64,000 nucleotides of DNA from Plotosus lineatus (lineage: Eukaryota > Chordata > Actinopteri > Siluriformes > Plotosidae): NCBI GenBank assembly GCA_024760905.1, contig CM045735.1, positions 24,568,749 through 24,632,748 on the forward strand. The letters are read 5' to 3'. Position 1 is the stretch's first letter; each line of letters opens with the position of its first letter. Below the pieces are notes generated by a model. It did not search any database. It was not told the DNA's origin and worked only from the letters and a program-made list of their open reading frames with translations. Shown one piece after another: positions 25,922 through 39,521 of this stretch. A program made the translations under genes and the position numbers.

Positions 25922-27016
25922 CCACTAGTTTTCTGAATCAAAAAAACCTGAGGAAACACCCCAAACACATTTCTTTTAATAAAATTATAGTGGGCCTCCG
26001 TCAGTCTCGAGGGACTACGGAGCTGCGCTCTGGCTGGTATCCCAGCTGGTGATACTCTCCAGTGCGCAGAGCCTGGGTGGGAAATATGGAGGGCAGGCTG
26101 TTACCCAAGCAGCAAGTCCCCCCTCTCGGCACCACCGGAAGGGCAAAGCCGACACGACTGGGTTCTAGTGCTGCTGCAGGAGATGCCAGAACATTGCTGC
26201 GAACGAACTACCTCAGGGGACTCCCGATTAGAAACATGATGGCTATGCAGCCTACTCTTGACGAAACTCAGCAGTGGTTCTTTACATGCCTCACACCATA
26301 GACAGTGAGAGACATGGCCAGCCTTTGATAACCCAAGTTAGCTGCACTGTGGGGACAGTGGCAACTTGTTGAGAGTGGGGCTTGAACCCCCAACGTTAGG
26401 ATTAGTGATGCAGCCGACATTACCACGTAATAACAACACGCACAAATTCGTAAACACCACAATCCTGTGCACTCAAGTTCATCCAACAGATGACTGAGGC
26501 ACATGGGGGATCAAGCTGTGTTGCATCAGGTGATGCCGCAACAAGTATAGAACACATTCTGAACAGCAGCAGCACGCATCTAGTAGTTATTAGCATTTTT
26601 TGAAATTCACTCCATTCATTCAGAGCATCTTGATAGTTGTGCTGTAGCAGGTTCTAATAGTTCATAGGTTGTTGGACATTTACCAAGAGAACACAGCAAA
26701 ATATGTTCCCGTCTTTTGAAGTAAAGTGGAACAATCAAATGTGATGTTACTGCTGAACATTATAGACATTCCCCAGTGGTAGGGGGGTCTTAAAATACCG
26801 TGTAAACTCAGTTTTACAGGCAGTAAACGTGACATTTTAAAATTATAGAGACTGATTGAATAAAATTGGTAAATTAAACGAAAGATCAAAAACATTGGCG
26901 TGCGTGGGGGAGGGGGGGGGGTAATTGGAGCAGGGTGCTTATTACGTGAAATAGGGCACTGTGCTTATGTTTTTATGTGAGGTGCGCATTTGAGTGTATG
27001 CGCACGCATCTGTGTT

Positions 27017-27054
<38 letters not shown>

Positions 27055-30000
27055 TCTGTGTGTTTATATTTTATTTACATCTTATGCATTATTTTTGAAT
27101 GTTTAATTTTTATTATAAAGTATTTATAGCATTGAATATGTATTTATCGATTATTATATACACATATACGTATACGTCAGTCGGGGGGGGGGTCGATCCT
27201 ACTTTGTGGAAATTCGGCGTTCGTGGGGGTCTTGGTCCCCATTAACCGCGAAAAGTGAGGGTTCACGATATTATTATATGTTGCAGGATGTGGCAGCATG
27301 CCCCTTACCATGGTTGTCTCATCCAACAGCTGTCTAAACTGCTCTTTTTTTCTTTTAGTGAGTACTTCCACATGTTCTTCAAATAATTTCTCCTTCTCAT
27401 GGCGCTCTAAAAGGGAAGCAGATTCCCAGCGATGATCTTTGCGCAGAATACGTCTTGTATCTGACCAAGAGGCATCAGTTGACTTCACCTGTTAATATGA
27501 ACATATATACCCTATCAGAATAAAGTCAATGGGGACACTGAGAAAGGGTGGTAAGTATACAGGTACTTTGTGCTCTGAAACACAATCTAAATCAGGGGTG
27601 TCAAACTCATCCCACAAAGCACCATGTGGCTGCAGGTTTTTGTTTCAACTAAGCAGCAGCACACCTAACTTGGCTTATTTAATCAACCGATCTGAATCTT
27701 CAGGCAGTTGATTGGTCAGTGTCTGTACAGAGCAAACAGATTGACCAATCAACTGCCTGAAGATTCAGATCAGTTGATTAAATAAGCCAAATCAGGTGTG
27801 CTGCTGCTTGGTTGAAACAAAAAACTGCAGCCACATGGCCCTTTGTGGAATGAGTTTGACACACCTGGTCTAAATGAACCATTATGGGAGCAATTTCTGA
27901 ATTAATGTTAAAACAAGAAAGTTATTTTATTTATGCTTCAATTACTTGGAACTCAACCTCTGTATACTGGATTTATTAGGCCAATAATATTGCACGTTGA
28001 CTTATTACTCCATGCTATTATGTTTTCTTTGTTAAATACATTTTGTCAGTTTCCCCCTTCATTATTTAAATTCTTTCAATGCACTTTATGCTGCAATCTG
28101 TCCATCACAAATGAAAGAAATGAACTTAGTTAGACTTGTTTTTAATAGCACCATTATGTGCACATAAACACACTAACCATATCAGACATCAGAGCTTTAA
28201 AGCTTTGGATTGCTTCTTCACGCTTGTGTTGTTCTCGCTCTCTGTCAATCTCCTTGGTTTGCTCAGATCTGGCTTTTTGCACTTCTCGCTCTCTCTCACG
28301 CAGACTTGCCTCAATGCGAGCCTGACGCTCAAGTTCCTTTTCCTTTTCAGCATCAACACTCTGCAGAAGGGCAGACACACATAAGCACATGACTTTGTGT
28401 AGCATTGTGGGGCTGGTGGTGTAGTGGTTCGGGTGCTGTGCTCATGATCAGGAGGTTGTGAGTTCAAATCCCGCTGAGACCCTCACTGTGGTAAAACCCC
28501 TGGGCATGGTCTCAACCACAAGTGTGCCTCTGTTCACCCAGCAGTATAAATGGGTACCAGTAAAAATATACTGGGAAGGTCACCTGCGATAACCTGCGAT
28601 CAGGGGGAGTTGAACTCCTGGTCGCTTCACGCTATGGAAACCGGGGATAAGCACCGGCCTGGTGAGCCACAAGGCTCGGGTGTAAAAACCCAACAGACAT
28701 TACCTTACCTTCGTGTAGCATTGTGCGTACCAACCAACAGATTAAAGATTTCAAAATGTTACACATTCAGCTTGTAAAGCTATTACCGATCACAAAAATA
28801 TCAATCATTAAACTAACTATGAACAAAATAATTAATATGCCATCAGAAATAAATCAAACAGAAAAGATTATTGTACAGTTTGAGATTTAGCAAAGCTGGT
28901 TTTAATAAAATTCGAACCACCAGGGATTTTCATACACAACACCATTTAAGTTTACATAGCATGGAGGTGTGTGCGGGGGAAATAAAAATGACTGCGAAAT
29001 TCCGATCCAAATGTGAAAACTGGGGTTATTAAAATGGACAGATTACTTCAAGCTGTCAAAAAGGAGTAAATCTTGGATGCAGCATTTAAACTAGAATACA
29101 GTAAAACCTCCGCTGACGAACGCTTAAGCTCACGAACTTTTCGCCTCAAGAACATTAAATTTGCGAGCATATTGTCTCTGCTGACGAACTAGTTTTCGGC
29201 AGACGAATCAAACCACGCGGTCGAACAGCGCCACGGTGGCGGACACGAGAAGCTGACGCACGCTCACGGCGTCACAGTTCGTCACACCCCTTTCTTTGAG
29301 TGCGGAAGTGGTTTGTGTTTGATAGACATTTTGGACCATATTGAGTGTACTTTTGCTATTATGGGACCGAAAAAGACTCCACCACAGGCGGAGATCATTG
29401 AAAAACACGAACGAGGTGTGCGTTTGTGTGACTCAGCGTCCCAGTACCAGTACGCTAAGTCTACCACCATCCTTAAGAACAAGGAAGCTATTAAGGGTGC
29501 GTGTGTGGCTAAGGGTGTTTCCAAACAGTAGGTGTTTCCAAACACTCCTTCCAAACAGTAAGTCCATCCCTCCCTCCTCCTCCCACTCCATTCCATCAAG
29601 CCATCAACTACCATCACAAAGGTAAATAAAACGACTTTATTATACAGTACAGTTTATTTCTTTAATTACAATACAATAGTACATTTATTATACATAAAAT
29701 AAGGTATATTTTTGTGTAGTTTTAAGGCTTATTTAGTAGAAAATTATGTTTTATGGGGACCTGGGAACGGATTATTCTCATTTTAATGGTTTCTTATGGG
29801 AAATAAATGTTCGGAAGACGAACTTTTCGCCTCACACACACTTTCTGGGAACCAATTATGTTCGTGAGCAGAGGTATCACTGTATTAGCCAAAATATCAC
29901 AGTCTGGTGCATGAGAGCAGATTAGTACTGAAACAATATAGTGTGCTGAATCCACTAAATACCATCACGCGCCGATATATTTGCCCCACTGGCAACACGG

Positions 30001-31899
30001 ACCAAGACATTCATGTTCAGAATTTAGAAAATGCTTTACTACATTTACATGCAGAACTTTTTTAACGTGTGAACTGCTCTAGTAATAATATGAATCAAGT
30101 CGCTAGGTAGTATTTTGAGTAAGAGCCAAAGCAAGTTGAAAATGCCTCATCTGGACAAAAATGTAATGTCACCAAAAAATATGTCCTTCAAAGTGTAATC
30201 AATATGACCAAGTTCAAATATCCATAAACACAACTGATCCATGCTAAAAAGCTTACTTAAGAAAGAGTTCCACATCCAAGGTGTTGTAAAACAATGAAAA
30301 AGATCCACAAATTTTTCTTATCGTCAAACTGCTTTGGTCATTGCTCAGGATATTTCTTCAGGGACAGTGTTCTGTTGCTGACTGCTGTCCCTACATGCAG
30401 AATCCCCGGAGGATTATCCAAATTGTAAACCAATGAGAAGCCTCAAAACAGACTTGATGGTGCAAACAGAACTCATATTTTGCCAAGGGGACACTAGGAA
30501 AATCGCACAAATTGGTTGAGAGCCATATTTGTTTCATCTAGGATGCTAAGGCGTCTCAAATGTGGACATCAGACACTGGTTCTGTAACAGCAATTGCTAA
30601 TTTCTCAAAAGTAGTATTTCCTGATTAGTGACATAGAAAGTGATGAAACTCGGTTAATCTTCATGCTATGAACATGTATTAGACCTCACTTTGAAGTAAT
30701 AAATTCTCTTTTAAAATATATGAATATCTTAGTACAGACGCTCCCTGACTTACGTTTTTAATTGGTTCTGGACGGCCGAACACAAGTTGAAAGTGAACGC
30801 AAGTTGATACAGTGACGTATGACGCTCATACTGTATTATACATTCATAAATACCATTACCATATCTCATAAAACACCCATAAATCAATTATTATAAACAC
30901 AATATTGTAAAGTAATATCAAATAATATCAACATTAAATTTCAAATAAGTCACTTATTTATACCGAGTTACTTTACATGAAGCAAAAAACAGCCAATCAA
31001 CGCTTACAATATGTGAAGCACTCAATATCGAAAGTAGTGCACTTGCTGTGGGTTATACAGACTTCTGGTCTTTCAAGTGCACAAGGGTGCCCTTGAACTT
31101 GTTTAGAACACAACCTGCACTGATGTGAATCCCAGCAAAGCAGAGCGTTCTTTCTTTTATGTAAGTAAGTAAACTTTATTCAAGAGATGCAAACAACGAA
31201 CAAGTACAAATCCTAATGAATATTAATATAAAAATAAGTATACACTCTTAGGATTCTGCAAAAAGATAATAAATATCTGTAATTGTTCTGTTATTTGTGC
31301 ATTCGGGGTTTCATTCATATTACAACTCTCTTTGCTTAACTGAGTATGCATTAGATTGTGCCGATCTGAGCAGATAGTTAACTCATCTCGGTGTATGAGA
31401 CTTGCACCCATGCTAGTAGGCTTACACTTCTGACCAAACATATTTGCTTAGGGTTACAAAAGTCCGCAAAACAGTGTAAACACAAAGATCACAGAGACGA
31501 CGTCTTAACACAAGGGTAACACGCTATATAACTGATATATATATATATACATATATATATATCTGTAGTTTGTAAACAATGAATGCAGCGTCATTATGTC
31601 AGCGTTCTACGTAGGTACGTCTAAATTCAAAGTTTGACCTTTAAAAAAAAAAAAAAAAAAAAAAAAACCCCGTAAAATCGAAAAAAATGTAAAATGGATG
31701 AAGTAAGTCGGGGAGCGTCTGTATATACAATTTCCTACTAAATCTGTATTATGCTGGAGTGGGTCACATATGCTCCCAAGTGCCTGAATGGATCATGCAA
31801 ACTTTATGAAAAGAACACAACTTATAGTTTAGCACACGCTGGAGGAAAGCTCAGTTTCAGCTTCCAAATGTTTAAAAATGTATATTTACCAAAGGCACA

Positions 31900-31947
<48 letters not shown>

Positions 31948-33261
31948 GCGCACACATATTAATTAATTTAAAATAATCCTACAAGTATGAAATTAGAGAC
32001 ACCCCACTTACAAATCTGCCAGGTTCCAGCTTTTGGCCAGTAGTGTTGCATCCTTGGAGCAAACTAGTAAATGTGTGTGTGTGTGTGTGAATACCCAAGT
32101 GATGTGTTTTGGCGACAGCCTGAGTCTGCTTGCTGCAGAAGAGCAATGTAGTGCTTGCAAACTAGCTTATTAATGTGCATTAATTTGTTCATTCAAGCAA
32201 ATTACTCTTCCACATTCAGTTTTGATCATGGTAGTGGATCATCTTTGAAAAAAGTGTTGTTGGTGTTGTCACTTCTCAACATGACCAAGACAGAACACTG
32301 GCAGAAACATTCTCTGCTGTTAGTTAAACACAGAAATATTGAAGTCGACTTTGTAACAATCTGATTATATGGAAAGGACATAAATGGCACAGCGCACACA
32401 ACAGATCAACTTACAATGATTGGCCAGTTTATGTATTTGGTACAGTAACTCTAAATAAATCGGACATTTTTTGATAATTTTTAATATTTTAAGAAACTAA
32501 ATACAGTCATTCCTCACCTTACAAAGTTAATTCGTTCCAGAAGTGGTTTCGTAAGTAGTCGCATTTTACATGTAAAAGGCCTGATTCGTTCCAAGGCCCC
32601 CGATACTACCCCCTACACCCTTTAAAAATGATAAAAGTATACCAATTTTGTAAAAAAATTATTTATTAAACCATTAAAGTGAATAAGACATGCATAGAAA
32701 ACGTACGTACACACACACACACGTAAACAACTTAATTCCAGTAAAATTAATACATTTTACTCAACTTAAAGGGTACCTGTACCCAAAATTGACAGCGTTA
32801 AAAAAACATCCACCATACCTTATTATTAACTTTTAAACATCGCGTGATGTCGGTAGGTTATGTACAAGTCCACATTTCCTTTTCTTCTGTATGACATTCC
32901 TTGCTCACGAAGGTTCAGTGCACGGACATGTTAGCTTTTTTCCCACCGGGGTCAAAGGTCATTGTGACGTAACATCGTTGACAGTCGTATTGCCAATTGC
33001 ATAATGTCAGTATATTTTCCTCAAGAAATTCATGTTCTTTACAACAATAGCACTCCTGATCGTTTTTTTGACGGACACATTTACCACAAGAGTGTCTTCT
33101 GTTTGCTACGATTTTCCTGTGTAAGAGCTTCTGCCGACTCTCCAATATCGTTCTTCGAGTCGCCACTTTCCTGGTCCAATTTCACTAAATGTGGATAGTC
33201 TTTCTTCAGTGGTTCATATAAATAACCTTCTGCTCCTTCTACGACATTGTCTTCGTCCATG

Positions 33262-33296
<35 letters not shown>

Positions 33297-36200
33297 AGTA
33301 TAATGTCTGTTTTTTCCAATTTTCCGTGAGCTTTTGTTGTGTGTCAGGTATACCGCCATAAGTTGCCACTGCAATCTCGCAGTTCCGGTCGAGGCTTTGT
33401 CAACGATGTGACGTCACAGGAAATGCGACGCTGAAAAACTCCTGTGCTCTGAAACGTGAAGCCCTTAAATCGCTTAAAGCTGGTTTGTGAGAGAATAAAA
33501 TAAACGCCTTATAAGTGTATTGTCACTAGCTATACACAATAAATCAAATTAGGTATATTAGCATTTTCACTACAGGTACCCTTTAATTCCACTGAAATTA
33601 AGAAATTTAACTTAGAATTATGAATTCAAAAGAACTTAACATTAAATTAAAATTCAATTTTTTATCTTTTTACATTTTTCTGTTTTATGATTTTTTTTTC
33701 GCATTTAATTTTTCACTTGTTTTAATTATCATCACTGCTTTTCGCCTGTTTGGGTTCACTTTCACCTTCGACAGTGCTTGTTGACGGACGTTTGGTGAAA
33801 TATCGATCCAACGACAATTGCCTTTGACGACTTTTCATAATTTTCCTAAAATGCACAAGGCATACGTTGTCAAAGCGATAGCATGACTTGAACACTTTTT
33901 CAGGATGGTTTTTTCCATGAATTCGGAAAGTTCATGAAATTTCGCCAGCATTTCTTTTATTCGTGCTGATGCAATGGCGGCTGCCTCCTCCTTGACCTCT
34001 TCTTCGCTGAATTCCTCGTGCCTCGCCGATTGTTGCATCACCTCCAGCTCCTTCGTCGAGAGTTCTTCTTTGTGCTCCGCGACCAACTCGTCAATGTCCT
34101 CCTCATCGACCTCCAACCCCATGGTCTTTCCCAGCGACACAATTTCGTCAACCTCAGGCTGAGGTTCAGGTTGAGGCTTGCCCTCCACCTCGACTACGAA
34201 TCCCTTGAAGTCTCGCGGAGCTTCCTCCAAGCAGCATTCAGGGTAACTTCAAGCACACAACGATGTCAAAGTGGTGCTTCCAAAATTCACCAACGTGGGT
34301 ATTTTCCGTGATGTCAAAACACCTCTTACAAAGAAATTTCGTGTAAACTTTTTTGAAATTTGAAATGAATTGCTGGTCCATGGGCTGGAGGAGAGGGGTG
34401 GTATTTGGAGGAAGGTACAGCACCTTGATGAAGGAGAACTCCTCCAGGATATCATCTTTGAGGCTGGGTGGGTGGATTGTCAAGAATCAGCAGACACTTG
34501 AGGGGGAGGTTGTTGTCTTCGAGGGACTTTTTCACAGAAGGGCCAAACACCAAGTTCACCCATTCAAAAAAAATTGTCGGGTGACCCAGGCCTTGGCCCT
34601 CCACATGACGTTAAGTTTCTCCTTCAGGATTTTGTGAGCTTTGAAAGCTCAGGGATTTTCCGAGTGGTACTCTAGTAGGGGCTTAATCTTGCAATCTCCA
34701 CTGGCATTACAACAGAGAGCAAGCGCAAGGCGGTCCTTCATGGGCTTGTGGCCTGGCATTTTCTTCTCCTCAGCTGTGATGAAGATGCGGTGAGGCATCT
34801 TCTTCCAGAAGAGTCCAGTCTCGTCACAATTAAAAACTTGCTGTGGAATGTACCCATCTTCCACGACAAGTTGTTCAAATTTTTTTATAAATTCCTCTGC
34901 CGCCTTCTGGTTCTGAACTCTATGCCTCACCATGCCGTACGACAGAGTGGATCCCAGTTCTTTCCTTAAATTTCTCGAACCACCCACGCGATGCTTTAAA
35001 GTCCAGGGGTGCTTGCTGTTCCGAAGAACCCTCACCCCCAACCTCCTTCACAAGGTCACTAAATATGGCGGTTGCTTTTTCAGAAATAATCGCCTCGGTC
35101 ACTGCAATTTCCTTTTCCTTTATCCGACGGAGTAACAGTCTCTCCATCTCGTCATTCAGTGAAGACCTCTTTTTTGCGATCACAGAGGCCTTTCGAAGGG
35201 GTCGTCACTTTCTAGGCCTCCTTCTGCTTCAATATTGTACCAATGGTAGATGTGTTTCGGCGATATTCCATTGCAATATCACTCAACTGCATGTCACTTT
35301 CATATTCATATCTCCTGCTTTGCTTCTATTGATAACAGAGCCCGCTTCTTTTCACTCGCACCGGGAATCACTTTCTTGGGGCCCATGATGAATAACGAAG
35401 AATAAAGTTGCAATGAGCACACTCGAAAAACTCACGAAACAACAGTAACTCTGTCCTTTACGCGTGTTAGAACTCCGTAATGAACGAGGGTCGAAGGCAC
35501 ATAAAAAGCATCATAGGTATCATGGAGATGCAGCTCCCTCCTAACCAATGGGAAGACAGCAGGGTGTTGGGAGGTAGCCAATGGGAGAGCAACTATCGCA
35601 CGCATTGTTTGAATTTTTGAGATTTCGCGTTTCGTAACTTGAATTTTCTTTCGTATTCAGAGACGAAAATTTTACGTTTCGTGGCTTGGATTTTTCCAAG
35701 GTGTTTCATGACTTGGATTTTCGTTAGTTGGGTCTTTCGTAAGGTGAGGTATGACTGTATATAAACCGAGGACACATATTCAGGCATTATAGTCACATCA
35801 TGGCACTCATGTATGAATTTTTTTTTTTATATCCACATCCCCAATACACATACGGTATAGAAGAATCACAGAAGCTAAAGCCGAAAAGAGGTTCCATACC
35901 TTTGCTTGCTTTTCCACATACTGCCTGTAGAGCTCCTCTCGAGCTGCAGAACTCTCTACAGCTTTATAACGTTGATCAGTCTCCAGCTTGTCCTTGACTT
36001 TGCTCCAGCGTTGCTGGATGTCCACATGGTGGTCTGACAGCAAGTCAAAAAAGTTCTGTTTCACCTACACACAGACAATGTGTTTAGTATAGCATGATGC
36101 ACTCAAGGTTTAATTAATCCAAATACATGCAAGAGAAGCCTGGTGACTTTCAAGGTATGTATCCGATTTATTTTATTTTTGTTTTATTTCACATTTATTT

Positions 36201-39200
36201 ATGACTATGTCCAAATTTATTTTCTGTTATACAACTAACGTAATACAGTACTTAAATTATTTCTATACATCTCTTTGAATTTATTGATTTTGTGAATCTG
36301 CCTAAATTCTCGTTTTGTTTACCTTTTCTCCTTTGTTTCTGGAGTCATCCTTCTCCTTCTTCCGAAAAGCAGTCATGAACTCTGTGAACATAGCCTCTCT
36401 GTCCTTCATCTTATCAATAGCTTTAAAACGAGGATCTTTTCCAAGTCTGGAAGCAAACTCACTGAATGTAGTTCTAAATTAGAAAATTTCCAAAATAAAT
36501 AAACAAATAAAAAAGTTAGTGAATAAAATCGAATGTATTATTCTGTTTCTATTAAATGCATTATTCTTTTTTGGTATATAGAGAAGAACATTAATGGATA
36601 ACACATTTCATTTCAGAGTTGCAAACAGTAATTATGAAATTACTGTACAGTTAATTACTAATTAAATGATGTAAATTACTGTATTGTTTTCAAATGGATC
36701 ACTACAATCTGGATGAACAGTAGGAAAAGGGACAACTGGTTAAATTAAATTAAGTACAAAACACCCCCCCCCTTGCTGTTATAACCGCCTGAATTATTCG
36801 GAGAAGTAAATGCTGGAATGAGGCTGCACAAATTTGCCCACAAAATCATAATTGAGTCTTGGAACACAGTGTTCAAAATCATTCAAAAGCTGTTCAGTGG
36901 GGTTGACGTCAGGGCCCTGTTGCACTCCAGTTTTACAATAGCAGTATTAGATAAGCATGTCCTCATGGACTAGTTGATTTACCTCACTCTGCACAAGGGC
37001 ACAATGTCATGCTGAAACATGCCTATTCATTTCAGTAAAGGAAAATTCTGTATAAGAAAAAAAAAAAATTCTACACAAGCATACGGGAAAGTTCCATATA
37101 CAGTGGAGCCTCGGTAGTCGAGTTGAATCCGTTCCAGACGGTTGTTCGGATTCCAATTTATTCAGATTCCGAATCCGCTTTTCCCATTACAAATAATGTA
37201 AATGGTCTTAATCCGTTCCATCGTCTTTTGAGCAGAAGTTAACAGTACCGTAACTCATACCATAGGTCCGCAAATTAAGTGAAAAAAATATTGAATACAG
37301 TACATTATGTTATGATCTGTGTTGTGAAAGACTTTAACTGCACTGTGGTTTTTATTTTAGTGTGTTATGGTCTCTCACAAAAGAGTTGCGCGTTGAAATG
37401 GGCATAGAGAGGGGTGTGGCTGTCACACGCAGGGTGGAGTGCTAAACAAACACGCCCGATTCCATTTAATCACAGGCTATAAAGACTAGCAGCGCTTTTC
37501 CCGGTGCTAGAAAATTGTTCCTCTTCCCCGTGATCTCTCTGGCTCTCAGCTCAATGTTCCACAGTTCCCGCTTTAGTTTGATTTCCATGTTTCTCCGCAT
37601 CTCTATTACAGTAACTATGATTTGCCCATGATCTAGTGCCTTCCCTGTGCTTTTTATTTTAGTGTGTTATGGTCTCTCACAAAACAGTTAGAGCCGCCAA
37701 AACCAGACTCTCTCACAACACAGACCATAACATACTAAAATAAAAATCACAGTGCAGCTAAAGCAGAAGAATAATAAAGATAAGAATTTTAACCTTTGTG
37801 GTGGTGAGCAGTTGGCATACATAAATGTTGGAGAGGAAGAGAAGAGGAGGATCCCCTTCCATAACAGAGAGGGAGAGAGGAAGGTGGAGTCCCTTCCATA
37901 ACAGCTTCAGATAAATCAGGCAAAAGGTGTTTTTTTCTCTTGCTACCACTTTGCATGGATGACTGTTCTTCAGGATGTTCCTTTCTTTTCTTGAAGAACA
38001 TTTCTAATGTGGCTTGTTTCTGCTTTCTTTTCAAAACCTTACGGAAATGGCTCATGACCTCATCGTTAAAGGTGTTCACAGCGCTGCTAGCGCTTTAGCT
38101 TTATGAGGGTGATACGTACATAGTACTGTATGAACAACTTCCGGATTTCCCCAGAACAGCTTTATTAGGGTGATACATAGTATCAACAACTTCCGGAAGT
38201 CACGCACGTTTCCTCCCTCCCGGTCTCGTTTTTTCCCCTCACGTGATTCTCGAGTGCGACTTCCGGTTTTTGCTCGAACTCTAGAGCGTTTGGATTCCGA
38301 GGCTCCACTGTATAGTAAGTTCGAATCGGATTTTTTATTTTTTTAATTTTGTTCTACTATATTAATCCCACAAGGAAAATGCCTCTGCATTTAACCAACC
38401 ACTGTAAGCACGGACATCAAACAATGAGCATATTATCAGTGCAGTAGACAGCTACAATGTGGCACCCTGACAGCAGTTGGAACATCTTACTCCACCAGCC
38501 ACCACACAATTTTCATGCCAGTTTGGAAATCGAACAAATGACCTTTTGGTCCCAAGCCTGCTTTTTTTTTTTTTTTTTTAAACCATTAGGTCACAGCTTC
38601 CCACATACTTTTGGACATGGGCTACGTTCAAAGCAGTTGCTCATTGAGTAATTGCCCTGATAATTTGCAAATCTCATTGAGTAATTGCCCTGATAATTTG
38701 CAAATCGCCTAGAATAATGATGACTTTGCAAATTGTAGACGAGACTTCTTCAAAATGCAATACAAGCTCAAATTTTCAAACCTGATGTTAAGTCTAGCAT
38801 CCTCCATCATCTTCCTAAAATCTTCTTTTGCTTGCATTAGTTTATTTTTCTTCTCCTTTCTCTCCTCTTCAGCCCGAGTCTTCACAAACTGATCGAACAC
38901 CTATAGATAAAAAATAAAATTTCTATTTTATAAACATATGGGTTAATTGTAATACTAGACAGGAACAGAGTGGTCTGATTGGTCAGACAGTAAGCACACC
39001 TGTTAGATAGGAACAATGCAACTTCAATTTTAAAGATCCGGTTCAGCTCGCCTTTGACTTTATTCCATCTCTCAAAATACTCTCCAATGAAAATCATTTC
39101 TGAATTTCTGTCGTTTTTCATCTTTTCTTTCTGATCAATTAATTATCTGATGCCAGAATGACCTCAATTGTGTAATTATTAAGTTTTATTATGGTCTTAA

Positions 39201-39487
39201 TTTATAATACAGTCGGCCCCCAACTTACGAAATTAATCCGTTCCAGAGCCCTTTTCATATTGCAGGGATTTCGTAAGTAGGGGTCGCATCTTACATGTTA
39301 AACGCCTAATTCGTTCCAAGGCAGTCTTTGGACTGGATAAACCCTATAAACCCTTTAAAAATGATAAAAGTACACCAATTTTGGATGAAATATGTGTTAA
39401 AAGTAAAAGAAAATTATTTATTAAACCATTTAAACATTGTATTGACATGTTAAACCATTTTATTAACATATTTATAAATTAAAACAC

Positions 39488-39521
<34 letters not shown>

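Larger units (their letters stand above)
24847..27308 (-). other. tcerg1: tcerg1 intron between FF4/5 exons
   Basis: Intron bounded by GTAAGG and GGTGCAG. Contains poly-A at 25890-25918, a truncated SINE (26265-26420) preceded by an unclassified moderately GC-rich stretch (25985-26260), and (TG)n at 27019-27050. The rest is not recognisable. Confidence 0.85.
32504..35757 (-). mobile_element. Tigger (pogo) transposon, near full length
   Basis: 3.25 kb, TIR CAGTCATTCCTCACCTTAC and reversed CAGTCATACCTCACCTTAC, TA duplications at 32502-32503 and 35758-35759. Encodes a pogo-family transposase on the minus strand (33722-35386). An 813-bp TTAA-flanked element (32770-33582) has inserted near its 3' side. 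It is the likely parent type of the deletion derivatives at 99-844, 3439-4600 and 54302-54705. Confidence 0.93.
28361..35899 (-). other. tcerg1: tcerg1 intron between FF3 and FF4 exons
   Basis: 7.5-kb intron. Holds a SINE, a Tigger deletion derivative, a CAGACGCTCCC MITE and the full-length Tigger with its nested element. 29885-30540 and 31722-32502 show no recognisable feature apart from (TG)n at 31902-31942. Confidence 0.9.

Noticed and set aside
27593..27867. Hairpin considered as a microRNA precursor
   Set aside because: Arms of about 125 bp, hAT-type termini and flanking 8-bp near-duplication identify a foldback MITE.
29361..29531. Small gene starting [12 protein letters not shown]
   Set aside because: It lies between TA-flanked inverted repeats and is the truncated N-terminus of a Tigger transposase.
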